Positions 8,755-17,389 are shown, counted from the first letter of the stretch. The stretch is DNA of 64,000 nucleotides from Clostridia bacterium (GCA_017399225.1 JAFQEB010000116.1:51747-115746); one strand, 5' to 3'. Made by a program: numbers and translations. The notes: generated by a model from the letters alone, not told the origin.

Positions 8755-9484
8755 TGCCCTTCATGCTCCTTTCCGCAATGGTCACGAAGGCCTCCTCCAG
8801 GCCGGTCTTGCCGGTCTCCGCCTCCAGCTGCGCCAGGGTGCCGCAGGCCGCGAGCCGGCCGCCCACCATCACGCCGATGCGATCCGCCAGCTGCTCCGCT
8901 TCCTCCATGTAATGGGTGGTCAGCAGGATGGTGATCTTCCCCTTCAGGCCCCCGATGACCCGCCACAGCTCGCGCCGGGCCAGCACGTCCAGGCCCAGGG
9001 TGGGCTCATCCAGGAAGAGCACCCGCGGGCCGCCGATGAGCGCCATGGCGATGGACAGGCGGCGCTTCCAGCCGCCGGAAAGCGTGCGTGCCCGGCTGGA
9101 GGCGACCTCCTCCATGCCGAACTGCCCCAGCAGCTCCTCCGTGCGGCGCTGTGCCTCCTGCTTGCCAAAGCCGTAGACCTGCGCCACGAACATCAGGTTC
9201 TCCCGCACGGTCAGGTTCTCTGCCACAGCCGTATCCTGGGGGGAGATGCCGATCAGCTCCTTTACCGCCGCGCTTTCCTGCTGGCAGGAGTGGCCGCAGA
9301 TGCTGCATTCGCCCTCCGTCGCCGCGGAGAGGCAGGTCAGCATCCGGATGGTGGTCGTTTTGCCTGCGCCGTTCACGCCCAGGAGCGCATACAGCTCTCC
9401 CTCGGGTACGGTCAGTTCAAGGCGGTTGACCGCTGTTTTGGGGCCGAAGCGCTTCGTCAGCCCCTTTGCTTCAATCGCATTCAT
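8747..9484 (-). CDS. ABC-2 exporter ATP-binding protein
   Basis: 245 residues with Walker A GVNGAGKTTT (near residue 37), Q-loop GISPQDTAV, signature LSGGWKRRLS, Walker B LFLDEPTLGLD and H-loop LTTHYMEEAE, typical of DrrA/NatA-type subunits. Overlaps the upstream regulator by 4 bases (ATGA) and the downstream permease by 8, so the three products are made together. Efflux or self-resistance is likely; substrate unknown. Confidence 0.94.
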   Translation of the reverse strand: MNAIEAKGLTKRFGPKTAVNRLELTVPEGELYALLGVNGAGKTTTIRMLTCLSAATEGECSICGHSCQQESAAVKELIGISPQDTAVAENLTVRENLMFVAQVYGFGKQEAQRRTEELLGQFGMEEVASSRARTLSGGWKRRLSIAMALIGGPRVLFLDEPTLGLDVLARRELWRVIGGLKGKITILLTTHYMEEAEQLADRIGVMVGGRLAACGTLAQLEAETGKTGLEEAFVTIAERSMKGNE

Positions 9485-9915
9485 ATCCTCTGCTCCTCAT
9501 TCGTATTGCGGGACGCAATCATCGCGGACATGTCGCCGCCCATAGCACCCATGTTCACCAGGGCAATGCCCTTCTCCGTATCCGCCAGCACCAGCACCAT
9601 GCAGCCCGGCTTCAGGCCAAAGCTCTCGCGCACATTGGCCGGCAGGGTGATCTGGCCCTTCTCATTCATGCGGACGCAGCCGCACATCCGCCGGCCGTCC
9701 AGGGTCGCTTCCTGCGTGAGCCCGCGCGCCAGCAGCTCCAGCGATACGCCGAAGAGATCCGCCAGGCGGATGCAGCTGTCAATGTCCGGCAGCGTGTCGC
9801 CCTTCTCCCATTTGGCGATCGCCTGCCGGGATACGCCGATGCGCTCGGCCACTTCCTCCTGGGTCATGCCATGCTGCGTGCGCAGGAGCTTGATCTGATT
9901 CATGACTGTCGTCAT
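9481..9915 (-). CDS. XRE HTH-AbrB fusion transcriptional regulator
   Basis: 144 residues. Residues 7-61 form an XRE/Cro helix-turn-helix (MTQEEVAERIGVSRQAIAKW). Residues about 80-115 (MNEKGQITLPANVRESFGLKPG) match the AbrB/SpoVT swapped-hairpin fold, itself a DNA-binding or dimerisation module. The C-terminal tail is Met/Asn-rich. ATG 9915 is preferred (GAGGTG 6 nt upstream) over GTG 9924. First gene of the ABC-2 operon, so it likely controls that exporter; a dyad over its own -35 box suggests autoregulation. Confidence 0.88.
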   Translation of the reverse strand: MTTVMNQIKLLRTQHGMTQEEVAERIGVSRQAIAKWEKGDTLPDIDSCIRLADLFGVSLELLARGLTQEATLDGRRMCGCVRMNEKGQITLPANVRESFGLKPGCMVLVLADTEKGIALVNMGAMGGDMSAMIASRNTNEEQRI

Positions 9916-9935
9916 ACCGTTCACCTCACATTTGC

Positions 9936-9964
9936 ATTATACATTTTCATCCATCCGTTTTCAA
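9936..9964 (-). promoter_or_regulatory. Promoter of the XRE-AbrB/ABC-2 operon
   Basis: Minus-strand -35 TTGAAA (9959-9964) and -10 TATAAT (9936-9941) separated by 17 nt, 21 nt upstream of the ATG. Confidence 0.8.
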
Positions 9965-9975
9965 TCAAGGAAAAC
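9957..9975. promoter_or_regulatory. Candidate operator overlapping the -35 box
   Basis: Inverted repeat GTTTTC-N7-GAAAAC centred at 9966, covering the -35 hexamer of the XRE-AbrB promoter. Its placement fits autorepression by the adjacent regulator; inferred from position only. Confidence 0.45.
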
Positions 9976-10073
9976 GAACATCCATGTAACGATTTGTAGC
10001 ATTTTCGGAATTATTCCACGGATCGCATCAAAAACGCCCCGCCGCCGCAGCGGTGGAGCGATGCGTATTCCGT

Positions 10074-10913
10074 TTACTCCTCCCCGATCCATTCGCCGTC
10101 AAAAACGAACTTCGCCGGGCCCTCCTGGTACACATGGCCGTCTGCGAAGGACCAGTCCAGTTCGAGGCTGCCGCCCAGCAGATCCATCGTGACCTGGCGG
10201 TTGGCACGGCCGGTCAGGACGGCTGCCACCAGGGATGCGCACGCGCCGGTACCGCAGGCCATGGTTTCGCCGGAGCCGCGCTCCCATACCCGCATACGCA
10301 GATGGCCGCGGTCGATCACCTGCACGAACTCGATATTCGCCCGCTTGGGGAAGATGGGGTGATTCTCCAGCAGGGTGCCGATCTGCTCCACGTCCACCAG
10401 GTCGGGATCCTTCACGAACACGATGCAGTGGGGGTTGCCCATGGAGACACAGTGCAGCTCATACGTTGCCGCGCCCACCTGCAGGCGGTAGCCCATCACC
10501 ATTTCGCCGGGCAGGTCCACCGGGATCAGCTCAGGCCGCAGCTCCGGGGCGCCCATGTCCACCCGGACGGTCTTTACCTTGCCGTCCTGCACATTCAGCT
10601 CCAGCTGTTTCAGGCCGCCGCCGGTCATCAGGCTGACGGTGGTCTTGTCCGTCAGGCCGCGATCATACACATACTTGCCGATGCAGCGCACGCCGTTGCC
10701 GCACATCTCGCTCTCCGAGCCGTCTGAGTTGTACATCTTCATGGCGAAATCCGCCACGTCGCTGGGGCAGATCAGGATCAGGCCGTCGCTGCCCACGCCG
10801 TAATGCTGCCGGCTCATCTTCACCGCCAGCGCTGCCGGATCGTCGATGTGCTCCTCAAAGCAGTTGACATACACATAATCATTGCCGATGCCGTGCATCT
10901 TGGTAAAGCGCAT
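10074..10913 (-). CDS. dapF: Diaminopimelate epimerase
   Basis: 279 residues, normal length. Converts LL- to meso-diaminopimelate for peptidoglycan and lysine. Both catalytic cysteines are present: C71 in SEMCGNGVRC and C220 in MACGTGACAS, along with the N-terminal FTKMHGIGNDYV substrate-pocket motif. GGAGG lies 7 nt before the ATG. It stands alone, with no other lysine or peptidoglycan genes beside it. Assignment is firm. Confidence 0.97.
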   Translation of the reverse strand: MRFTKMHGIGNDYVYVNCFEEHIDDPAALAVKMSRQHYGVGSDGLILICPSDVADFAMKMYNSDGSESEMCGNGVRCIGKYVYDRGLTDKTTVSLMTGGGLKQLELNVQDGKVKTVRVDMGAPELRPELIPVDLPGEMVMGYRLQVGAATYELHCVSMGNPHCIVFVKDPDLVDVEQIGTLLENHPIFPKRANIEFVQVIDRGHLRMRVWERGSGETMACGTGACASLVAAVLTGRANRQVTMDLLGGSLELDWSFADGHVYQEGPAKFVFDGEWIGEE

Positions 10914-11027
10914 ACGCTTGCCTCCTCATGACGAATCAGGCTCCATTATAGCGGATTTTGCCCCGTTCGTAAAGGAATATGCAGGGGCATTTCTGCTTTC
11001 TTTTTGTTCTTGCTGCGCAAAGAAAAA

Positions 11028-11048
11028 GCAGAGGAATCACTCCTCTGC
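11028..11048 (-). terminator. Intrinsic terminator
   Basis: Perfect 8-bp stem GCAGAGGA/TCCTCTGC with a 5-nt loop; read on the minus strand it is followed by TTTTTCTTT. It ends the operon of the two genes at 11055-12044. Confidence 0.88.
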
Positions 11049-11054
11049 CTCACA

Positions 11055-11582
11055 TTATGTAAGATTGCCGCTGACGGATACCAGTACCTGCTCCTCCAGC
11101 TGGGGCGGCGTGTCCTCCCCGGCTGTCTGGGCCCGGCGGAGCTGACTGCTGAGCTCCTGCAGGCGGCTGATGCGGTTCTGCACGCGCATACCCGTCATCG
11201 CCCGGGACTTATAGCGGTCGAACAGGGCGCGCACGCCCATGGTGACGGGAATGGCGGCAGCGAAGCCTGCGCTGGCGGCCACCAGACCGCCCACGCCCAT
11301 CGCCACGCCGGTTTTGGCCATACGGAAGGCGCCGTCCTGCATCCCGTTTGCGGTGGGCTTGAGGCCCAGCACGACCTTCGAGCCCTCCTGGACGGCAATG
11401 ATCACAAAGGGCAGCGCGCCGCACACGGTTCCGCTCAGCTCCGCCAGAAGACCCGTTTCCTCCAGCAGGCCGGTCTCCACCACCAGCTCGTCCACATAGG
11501 TCAGGCCCGTGGCAATCGCATCCACCACGGTATCCCGCTGGCGCTTCTTATATCCATCCAGTATTTCCTGATAGGTTTTCAT
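11055..11582 (-). CDS. Conserved-looking membrane-associated protein, unknown (175 aa)
   Basis: No signal peptide. A long Gly/Ala-rich hydrophobic centre (about residues 85-125, MAKTGVAMGVGGLVAASAGFAAAIPVTMG) suggests two membrane-inserting or hairpin helices, flanked by basic segments and a C-terminal amphipathic helix (ISRLQELSSQLRRAQ). The shape resembles EcsC-like or other small membrane-binding proteins but I cannot assign a family. It follows the coiled-coil gene by 21 nt, so the two likely act together. Confidence 0.75.
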   Translation of the reverse strand: MKTYQEILDGYKKRQRDTVVDAIATGLTYVDELVVETGLLEETGLLAELSGTVCGALPFVIIAVQEGSKVVLGLKPTANGMQDGAFRMAKTGVAMGVGGLVAASAGFAAAIPVTMGVRALFDRYKSRAMTGMRVQNRISRLQELSSQLRRAQTAGEDTPPQLEEQVLVSVSGNLT

Positions 11583-11603
11583 GGGTACCTCCCGGTAATT
11601 CCA

Positions 11604-12044
11604 TCAGACAAAGAGCTTCACCAGCGTAACGACCAGAACCGTCAAGCAGATCATGCCCGTCAGGAGCGTCACGCGGCCCAGCAGATCGCCGCTGAAAAGG
11701 CTGCGCAGCGTATGCTTCTCCGGCTTCTTTGCCGCCTGCTTTTCAAGAGCTGCGATCCGCTTGGATAGTTCCTCCAGCCGGCGGGCGGTGTCCCGGGCGT
11801 TCTCGTCCAGCTGGCGCTCCAGCACCTCATAATCCTGGGCGGTGCGGCCGCGATCCTTCTCCGACTGCTGGATCAGCCCGTCCACAGCCTTGCGCAGGCG
11901 CGCCTGATCCTCACACAGGCCCTCGGCCACCAGCGTCATCTCCTGGGTAAACTGCTCCACCAGCTCGCTCGTGCTGTCGCCCTTGACGACCTTCAGCGCC
12001 TGATCCCACAGGGACGGCCTGGATACAGCCTTTTCTTCAGCCAT
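11604..12044 (-). CDS. Coiled-coil protein with C-terminal membrane anchor (146 aa)
   Basis: Residues about 25-105 are strongly helical and charged with heptad character (KAVDGLIQQSEKDRGR to RRLEELSKRIAALEKQ). A single transmembrane segment closes the protein (about 123-146, VTLLTGMICLTVLVVTLVKL), so it is a tail-anchored cytoplasmic coiled coil. Start supported by a GGGGTGAAG element. First gene of a two-gene operon. Function unknown; a scaffold role at the membrane is only a guess. Confidence 0.78.
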   Translation of the reverse strand: MAEEKAVSRPSLWDQALKVVKGDSTSELVEQFTQEMTLVAEGLCEDQARLRKAVDGLIQQSEKDRGRTAQDYEVLERQLDENARDTARRLEELSKRIAALEKQAAKKPEKHTLRSLFSGDLLGRVTLLTGMICLTVLVVTLVKLFV

Positions 12045-12178
12045 TGCTCTTCACCCCTTATTGATCTATTATAGCACATTCAGCCGCCCGCGGGAAGTCC
12101 TTTTGCAGTTTTCGTTCATTTCTAATCCTGATGGATGTGGTTTTTGTGCCGGATGTCGGGCAAATTCCCCATGAATTC

Positions 12179-12207
12179 TTGACAGGGCCGGAAAAGCATG
12201 TTAAGAT
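12179..12207 (+). promoter_or_regulatory. Promoter of the LacI-family gene
   Basis: TTGACA at 12179-12184, 17-nt spacer, TAAGAT at 12202-12207. Confidence 0.8.
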
Positions 12208-12219
12208 AGAACCAATATT

Positions 12220-12231
12220 GGTAACGTTTCC
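12220..12231. promoter_or_regulatory. LacI/GalR-type operator
   Basis: GGTAACGTTTCC, a CG-centred near-palindrome of the LacI/GalR class, about 13 nt downstream of the -10 box and before the LacI-family start codon. A related site lies before malQ (13399-13410). Suggests autoregulation. Confidence 0.7.
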
Positions 12232-12273
12232 GGCATTGATACCGGCAGGGTTTCCAGTTCAGGAGAGAGCGCC

Positions 12274-13278
12274 ATGAAGATATACACCATCAAGGACATC
12301 GCCCGCAAGGCAGGCGTGAGCGTGACCACCGTATCCCGCGTGCTCAACAAGCGGCCGGACGTCAATCAGGCCACCCGGGAGAAGGTGGAGCGCGTGATGG
12401 CGGAATGCCGCTTTGTCGGCAACGCCAACGCCCGGGGCCTCAAGCAGCCTGACGGCGACCTGATCGCCATCATCCTGCGCGGCAGGGAGAACCCCTTCCT
12501 CAATGCGCTGGCAGAGGCGATGCTGGCCCACACCCAGGGGCTGAAGGCTGCCTTCCTGACCGAGTTCGTGGATGAGGAGGCAGACGAATTCCAGGCTGCC
12601 CTGCGCCTCTCCCATGAGAAGCGGGTGAAGGGCTTCATCTTCGTCGGCGGACGCATCGACGAGCGCGCCCAGGTGCTTTACGATATGGACGCACCGATGG
12701 TCTTCACCACCATCAGCGCTGAAAAGAGCGAGCTGCTGCGGGCCGCGAGCGTGTACATCGACGACCGGGCCATGGGCCGCCAGGCCATGCAGACCCTGCT
12801 GGACGCGGGACACAGGCGCATCGCCATCTTCGGCGGCATCCGCCAGGGCGACGACGGCTTTGCCAAGCGTTATGCCGGCGCGATGGACGCCCTGCAGGAC
12901 GCGGGAATCCCCTTCGAGGAGGATCGCTTCGTGCAGACCCGCTTCACCCTGAGCGGCGCATATGAATCCGCCAGCGCCTTCTTTGCGCAGAAGCCTGACA
13001 CGACGGCGGTCTTTGCCATGTCGGACACGGTGGCCATCGGCGTCATCCGTGCGCTGAAGGACATGGGCAGACGCGTGCCGGAGGACGTGAGCATCGTGGG
13101 CTTTGACGGCATCGAGATGGGCAAGTTCTTCGTCCCCCGCCTCACCACGGTCGAGCAGCCGGTGGACGATATCGCCCGCGAAAGCGTGCAGCTGCTGATG
13201 GATATGCTGGAAAACGGCGAGGCTCCACGCCATGTGGTGGTCGAGGCCAGGCTGCAGAAGCGGGAATCCGTGCTGTGA
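12274..13278 (+). CDS. LacI-family transcriptional regulator, probable alpha-glucan utilisation control
   Basis: 334 residues, usual length. Residues 3-50 are the LacI HTH plus hinge (YTIKDIARKAGVSVTTVSRVL); the rest is a periplasmic-binding-protein-like effector domain, including the VGFDGIEMGKFFVPRLTTVEQP segment typical of the family. Directly followed by malQ and glgP, and CG-centred operators sit before both this gene and malQ, so a maltodextrin-type effector is the best guess. Confidence 0.93.
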   Translation: MKIYTIKDIARKAGVSVTTVSRVLNKRPDVNQATREKVERVMAECRFVGNANARGLKQPDGDLIAIILRGRENPFLNALAEAMLAHTQGLKAAFLTEFVDEEADEFQAALRLSHEKRVKGFIFVGGRIDERAQVLYDMDAPMVFTTISAEKSELLRAASVYIDDRAMGRQAMQTLLDAGHRRIAIFGGIRQGDDGFAKRYAGAMDALQDAGIPFEEDRFVQTRFTLSGAYESASAFFAQKPDTTAVFAMSDTVAIGVIRALKDMGRRVPEDVSIVGFDGIEMGKFFVPRLTTVEQPVDDIARESVQLLMDMLENGEAPRHVVVEARLQKRESVL

Positions 13279-13361
13279 GGCTGGTATAGGCCGCGAATAA
13301 TTTGCCAACACTACTTCCTGCCAGCAGGAAATTCGCAATCTTTGCAGAATCTTTTACGGAG

Positions 13362-13380
13362 AGCGGGTACACAGCCCGCT
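13362..13380 (+). terminator. Probable terminator after the LacI-family gene
   Basis: AGCGGG/CCCGCT stem of 6 bp with a 7-nt loop followed by TTCCTTTC. Short, so it may only attenuate; it separates the regulator from malQ. Confidence 0.5.
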
Positions 13381-13398
13381 TTCCTTTCACAGGTTATC

Positions 13399-13410
13399 GG
13401 AATCGTTTCC
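13399..13410. promoter_or_regulatory. Second LacI/GalR-type operator, before malQ
   Basis: GGAATCGTTTCC, CG-centred with GGAA/TTCC arms, 36 nt before the malQ start codon. Matches the site upstream of the LacI-family gene in class. Confidence 0.65.
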
Positions 13411-13446
13411 ATAGCACATACAGAATCCAGAAAGGATGGATACTAC

Positions 13447-14931
13447 ATGCGTAAAAGCGGCATCCTGTTGCATATCTCTTCCCTGCCCGGCCCCGGCGGC
13501 ATCGGCGCCATGGGCAAGGAAGCCTACGCCTTTGCGGATTTCCTGAAGAAGGCCGGCATGTCCGTGTGGCAGGTGCTCCCCATGGGCCCCACCGGCTACG
13601 GCGAGAGCCCCTACCAGTCCACCAGCGTGTACGCGGGCAACCCCATGCTCATTTCCATTGAGAAGATGGCGGAGGACGGCCTGGTCACGCTGAATGATAG
13701 CGACGTGTTCGTGCCCGCCCAGGACGAGAAGGTCGAGTTTGACGCGGTGCGCCAGAACAAGGAGGCGCTGCTGCGCCGGGCCTTCGAGCAGAGCGAAGGC
13801 AAGCTGAAGGCGGAGATCGCCGCCTTCGTGCAGGAGAATGACTGGGCGGAGGACTTCGCCCTCTTCACCGCCGTCAAGCGCCACTTCAACTCCGTCATGT
13901 GGACGCAGTGGGGCGATAAGGACATCATCCTGCGCAAGCCCGAGGCGGTGAAGAAATACCGCGAGATGCTGGATACCGAGGTGCGCTACCACCTGTTCTG
14001 CCAGTATGTGTTCTTCCAGCAGTGGTATGCCCTCAAGCGCTACTGCAACGGCCTGGGCATCGAGCTGTTCGGCGATATGCCCATCTACTGCGCCGAGGAC
14101 AGCGCCGATACCTGGACGCATCCCGAGGTGTACCAGCTGGACGAGAACCGCATCTCCACCAACGTTGCGGGCGTGCCCCCGGACTGCTTCTCCGAGGACG
14201 GCCAGCTGTGGGGCAATCCCCTCTACGACTGGAACCGCCTGTACTTCCGCCAGTACGACTGGTGGGTCGACCGTATGCGCGCCATGAGCAAAATGTACGA
14301 CCTGGTGCGCGTGGATCACTTCATCGGCTTTGCGAACTATTACTCCATCCCCTACGGCTCCAAGACCGCCAAGACGGGCGAATGGATCGTCGGCCCGGGC
14401 AAGAAGCTGTTCATCCAGCTGAAGAAGGAGATCCCCGGCCTGAACGTCATCGCCGAGGATCTGGGCGTGCAGAACCAGCGCGTGCGAGACCTTCTGGCCT
14501 TCGTGGGCTATCCGGGCATGAAGGTGGCGACCTTCGGCTTCGGCGGCGGCGGTGATGACGATGCGAACCAGCATTATCCCGGCAACTGGACGGAGAACTA
14601 CGTCGCCTACACCGGCACCCACGACAACGATACCACCATCGGCTGGCTGAACACCATGGACAAGGCGACCATCAACGCTGCCAAGGCCTACCTGGGCGAC
14701 TTTGAGACCGCCGAGGAGGGCGTGGAGCTCTTCATGGCCTGCGTGCTCAACGGCCGCTGCAACACGGCGATGCTGCCCATGCAGGACATTCTGCACCTGG
14801 GCGGCGAGGCCCGCATGAACCTGCCCGGCTCCACCGGCGGCAACTGGGCCTGGCGCATGAAGCCCGGCGCGGCGGATGATGCGCTGGCCGAGCATCTGCA
14901 TGAAATGAATGTCAAGGCGAAGCGCATCTGA
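13447..14931 (+). CDS. malQ: 4-alpha-glucanotransferase (amylomaltase)
   Basis: 494 residues from ATG 13447, chosen because GAAAGGA lies about 11 nt upstream and the family N-terminus (RKSGILLHISSLPG) starts there; an in-frame upstream ATG at 13342 falls in the operator region. GH77 enzyme that transfers alpha-1,4-glucan segments. Family motifs: MGPTGYGESPYQS, DMPIYCAEDSADTW, the nucleophile-containing VRVDHFIGF, the acid/base region VIAEDLG and GTHDNDTTIGW. Works with the next gene to turn maltodextrins into glucose-1-phosphate. Confidence 0.97.
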   Translation: MRKSGILLHISSLPGPGGIGAMGKEAYAFADFLKKAGMSVWQVLPMGPTGYGESPYQSTSVYAGNPMLISIEKMAEDGLVTLNDSDVFVPAQDEKVEFDAVRQNKEALLRRAFEQSEGKLKAEIAAFVQENDWAEDFALFTAVKRHFNSVMWTQWGDKDIILRKPEAVKKYREMLDTEVRYHLFCQYVFFQQWYALKRYCNGLGIELFGDMPIYCAEDSADTWTHPEVYQLDENRISTNVAGVPPDCFSEDGQLWGNPLYDWNRLYFRQYDWWVDRMRAMSKMYDLVRVDHFIGFANYYSIPYGSKTAKTGEWIVGPGKKLFIQLKKEIPGLNVIAEDLGVQNQRVRDLLAFVGYPGMKVATFGFGGGGDDDANQHYPGNWTENYVAYTGTHDNDTTIGWLNTMDKATINAAKAYLGDFETAEEGVELFMACVLNGRCNTAMLPMQDILHLGGEARMNLPGSTGGNWAWRMKPGAADDALAEHLHEMNVKAKRI

Positions 14932-14933
14932 TG

Positions 14934-15024
14934 AATTCTTAATTCTTAATGCTTAATGCTTAATTGAGCTACTGAGCCAGAACCACATTCCAAATTAAGA
15001 ATTAAGAATTAAGCATTAAGCATT
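14934..15024. repeat. Heptad-repeat inverted element between malQ and glgP
   Basis: Left arm 14934-14965 is built of (TTCTTAA)2 then (TGCTTAA)2; right arm 14993-15024 is built of (TTAAGAA)2 then (TTAAGCA)2, with 27 nt between. The arms are complementary apart from the C/G position of each heptad, so a long AT-rich hairpin can form. This AT-rich tract stands out sharply from its GC-rich neighbours. No ORF. Confidence 0.8.
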
Positions 15025-15049
15025 CAAAAAAACCTGGAGGGATTTTCTT

Positions 15050-17389
15050 ATGTTGACCGCATCCCAGCTTCTTACGCAGGCTGAGTCCCTGCTGATGATG
15101 AACGACCATACCACGCTGGAAAAGGCCAGCGCCACCCAGCTGCACAACGCGCTGTCCACCGCTGCGATGATCGCCCTGTCTCCCCTGTGGGCCAAGTGCG
15201 AGGAGGTGCGCAGCGGCAAGCGCCAGGCGTACTACATGTCCTCGGAATACCTGATGGGCCGCATGGTGTACAACAACCTGTACTGCCTGGGCTATCTGGA
15301 CGAGGTGAAGACCCTGCTCGCCGAGCGCGGGGTGGACATCGCCTTGATGGAGGATATCGAGGACGACGCCTTTGGCAACGGCGGTCTGGGCCGCCTGGCG
15401 GCGTGCTTCCTGGACAGTGCCGTCACCATCGACGTGCCGCTGACCGGCTATGGCCTGCGCTACAAGTACGGCCTGTTCAAGCAGAGCTTTGAGGACGGCC
15501 GGCAGGTGGAGGCCCCCGACGACTGGGCCCGTTTCGGCGACCCGTGGAGCATCCGCCGGCTGGATCAGTCCGTGATCGTCAAAATGGCCACCGGCGACGT
15601 GCGGGCCGTGCCCTATGACATGCCCATCGTCGGCTATGGTGCAAAGAACATCGGCACGCTGCGCCTGTGGCAGACCGAGCCGATCAAGGCGGTCGACTTC
15701 TTCCAGTTCAACGAGCAGCGCTACGAGCAGGCTGCCGCCGACCGCAACCGCGCCGAGGACATCGTCAAGTTCCTCTACCCCAACGATTCCCGCCGCGAGG
15801 GCAAGCAGATGCGCATCAAGCAGCAGTATGTGCTGGTGAGCGCCTCCCTGCAGGATATGCTGCGCGCCTACAAAGAGCGCCACGGCAGCGACTATGCCTG
15901 GTTCGTTGAGGAGCACGCGGTGCAGCTGAACGACACCCACCCCGTGATGGCGATCCCGGAGCTGATCCGGCTGCTGATGGAGGAGGGCTTCTCCTTCGAG
16001 GACGCCTTCCAGACCGCCAGCAAGGTTTTCGCGTACACCAACCACACCGTGATGCAGGAGGCCCTGGAAAAGTGGGACGCCGCGCTGATGGCCTCCGTCT
16101 GCCCGGACGTGGTGAATATCATCAAGCAGATCGACAAGCGGTTCAAGGCGGAAATGGCCGAGAAGGGCTTCGAGGTGAAGCCCACCCGCTGCATCCTTTG
16201 GGAGAACCAGATCCACATGGCGCAGCTGGCGGTGTATGCCTCCTTCGCTACCAACGGCGTGGCGGCCATCCACTCCGAGATCCTCAAGGCTGACGTGTTC
16301 GCCGACTGGTATGCGGTGTACCCCGAGCGCTTCCAGAACAAGACCAACGGCATCACCCAGCGCCGCTGGCTGGGCCTGTGCAATCCGGAGCTGGTGAAGC
16401 TGATCGAGAACAAGATCGGCAACGGCTTCCTGACCGATCTGTACGAGCTGGAGAAGCTCAAGCCCTTCATCGACGATCAGCTGGCGGAGGATTTCATCGC
16501 CGTCAAGCGGGAGAAGAAGGAGCAGCTGGCTGCGGATATCCTCAAGCACGAGGGCGTGCAGCTGGACCCCGATATGATCTTCGATGTGCAGGTCAAGCGC
16601 CTGCATGAGTACAAGCGCCAGTTCATGAACGTGCTGTCCATCCTGAACATCTACTACAAGCTCAAGGATGGCAGCCTGACCGACTTCACTCCCACCGCCT
16701 ACATCTTTGGCGCGAAGGCCGCCGCCGGCTATGCCCGCGCCAAGGCTGTCATCTACCTCATCAACCAGATCGCCGACATGGTCAACAATGACCCGGAAAC
16801 CAGCCATCTTTTGAAGGTGGTATTCGTGCAGAACTACAACTGCTCCTGGGCGGAGAAGATCATCCCGGCGGCGGATGTGTCCGAGCAGATCTCCCCTGCC
16901 GGCACCGAGGCCAGCGGCACCGGCAACATGAAGCTGATGCTCAACGGCGCTGTGACCCTGGGCACCTTCGACGGCGCGAACGTGGAGATCGTCGAGCAGG
17001 CGGGCCGGGAGAACAACTACATTTTCGGCGCGACGGTGGACGAGATCAACGAGCTGAAGCCCCACTATGATCCCCGCGTCATTTACCGCGAGAATGCGGA
17101 CGTGACCCGCGTGCTGGACGCGCTGGTGAACGGCACGTTCAAGGACGAGGACGGTGCGATCAAGGAGCTGGTTTCTTCGCTCCTGGTGGGCGCCAGCTGG
17201 CATCAGCCGGATCATTACTTTGTGCTGCACGATTTTGCGTCGTACATGGATGCGAAGCTGCGCTGCAACCGGGAGTACACGGATCGCATCGGGTTTGCGA
17301 AGAAGTGTCTGTACAATGTGGCGAGCGCGGGCAAGTTTTCTTCGGATCGCACGATCCGTCAGTATGCGGATGAGATCTGGCGGGTCTAA
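15050..17389 (+). CDS. glgP: Glycogen/maltodextrin phosphorylase
   Basis: 779 residues, slightly short for the family. Phosphorolysis of alpha-1,4-glucans to glucose-1-phosphate, PLP-dependent. Visible motifs: MSSEYLMGR, FGNGGLGRLAACFLDS, QLNDTHPVMAIPELIR, QVKRLHEYKRQFMN and the PLP-lysine segment EASGTGNMKLMLNG. GGAGG precedes the ATG. It lies 118 nt after malQ across an AT-rich repeat, so it may be cotranscribed or depend on its own start. Confidence 0.97.
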   Translation: MLTASQLLTQAESLLMMNDHTTLEKASATQLHNALSTAAMIALSPLWAKCEEVRSGKRQAYYMSSEYLMGRMVYNNLYCLGYLDEVKTLLAERGVDIALMEDIEDDAFGNGGLGRLAACFLDSAVTIDVPLTGYGLRYKYGLFKQSFEDGRQVEAPDDWARFGDPWSIRRLDQSVIVKMATGDVRAVPYDMPIVGYGAKNIGTLRLWQTEPIKAVDFFQFNEQRYEQAAADRNRAEDIVKFLYPNDSRREGKQMRIKQQYVLVSASLQDMLRAYKERHGSDYAWFVEEHAVQLNDTHPVMAIPELIRLLMEEGFSFEDAFQTASKVFAYTNHTVMQEALEKWDAALMASVCPDVVNIIKQIDKRFKAEMAEKGFEVKPTRCILWENQIHMAQLAVYASFATNGVAAIHSEILKADVFADWYAVYPERFQNKTNGITQRRWLGLCNPELVKLIENKIGNGFLTDLYELEKLKPFIDDQLAEDFIAVKREKKEQLAADILKHEGVQLDPDMIFDVQVKRLHEYKRQFMNVLSILNIYYKLKDGSLTDFTPTAYIFGAKAAAGYARAKAVIYLINQIADMVNNDPETSHLLKVVFVQNYNCSWAEKIIPAADVSEQISPAGTEASGTGNMKLMLNGAVTLGTFDGANVEIVEQAGRENNYIFGATVDEINELKPHYDPRVIYRENADVTRVLDALVNGTFKDEDGAIKELVSSLLVGASWHQPDHYFVLHDFASYMDAKLRCNREYTDRIGFAKKCLYNVASAGKFSSDRTIRQYADEIWRV

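Noticed and set aside
14934..15024. CRISPR-like array
   Set aside because: Units are 7 bp and contiguous with no spacers, and there are no cas genes; it is a simple heptad repeat.
15002..17230. 742-codon antisense ORF over glgP
   Set aside because: The sense frame is an unmistakable phosphorylase; the antisense product is low-complexity.
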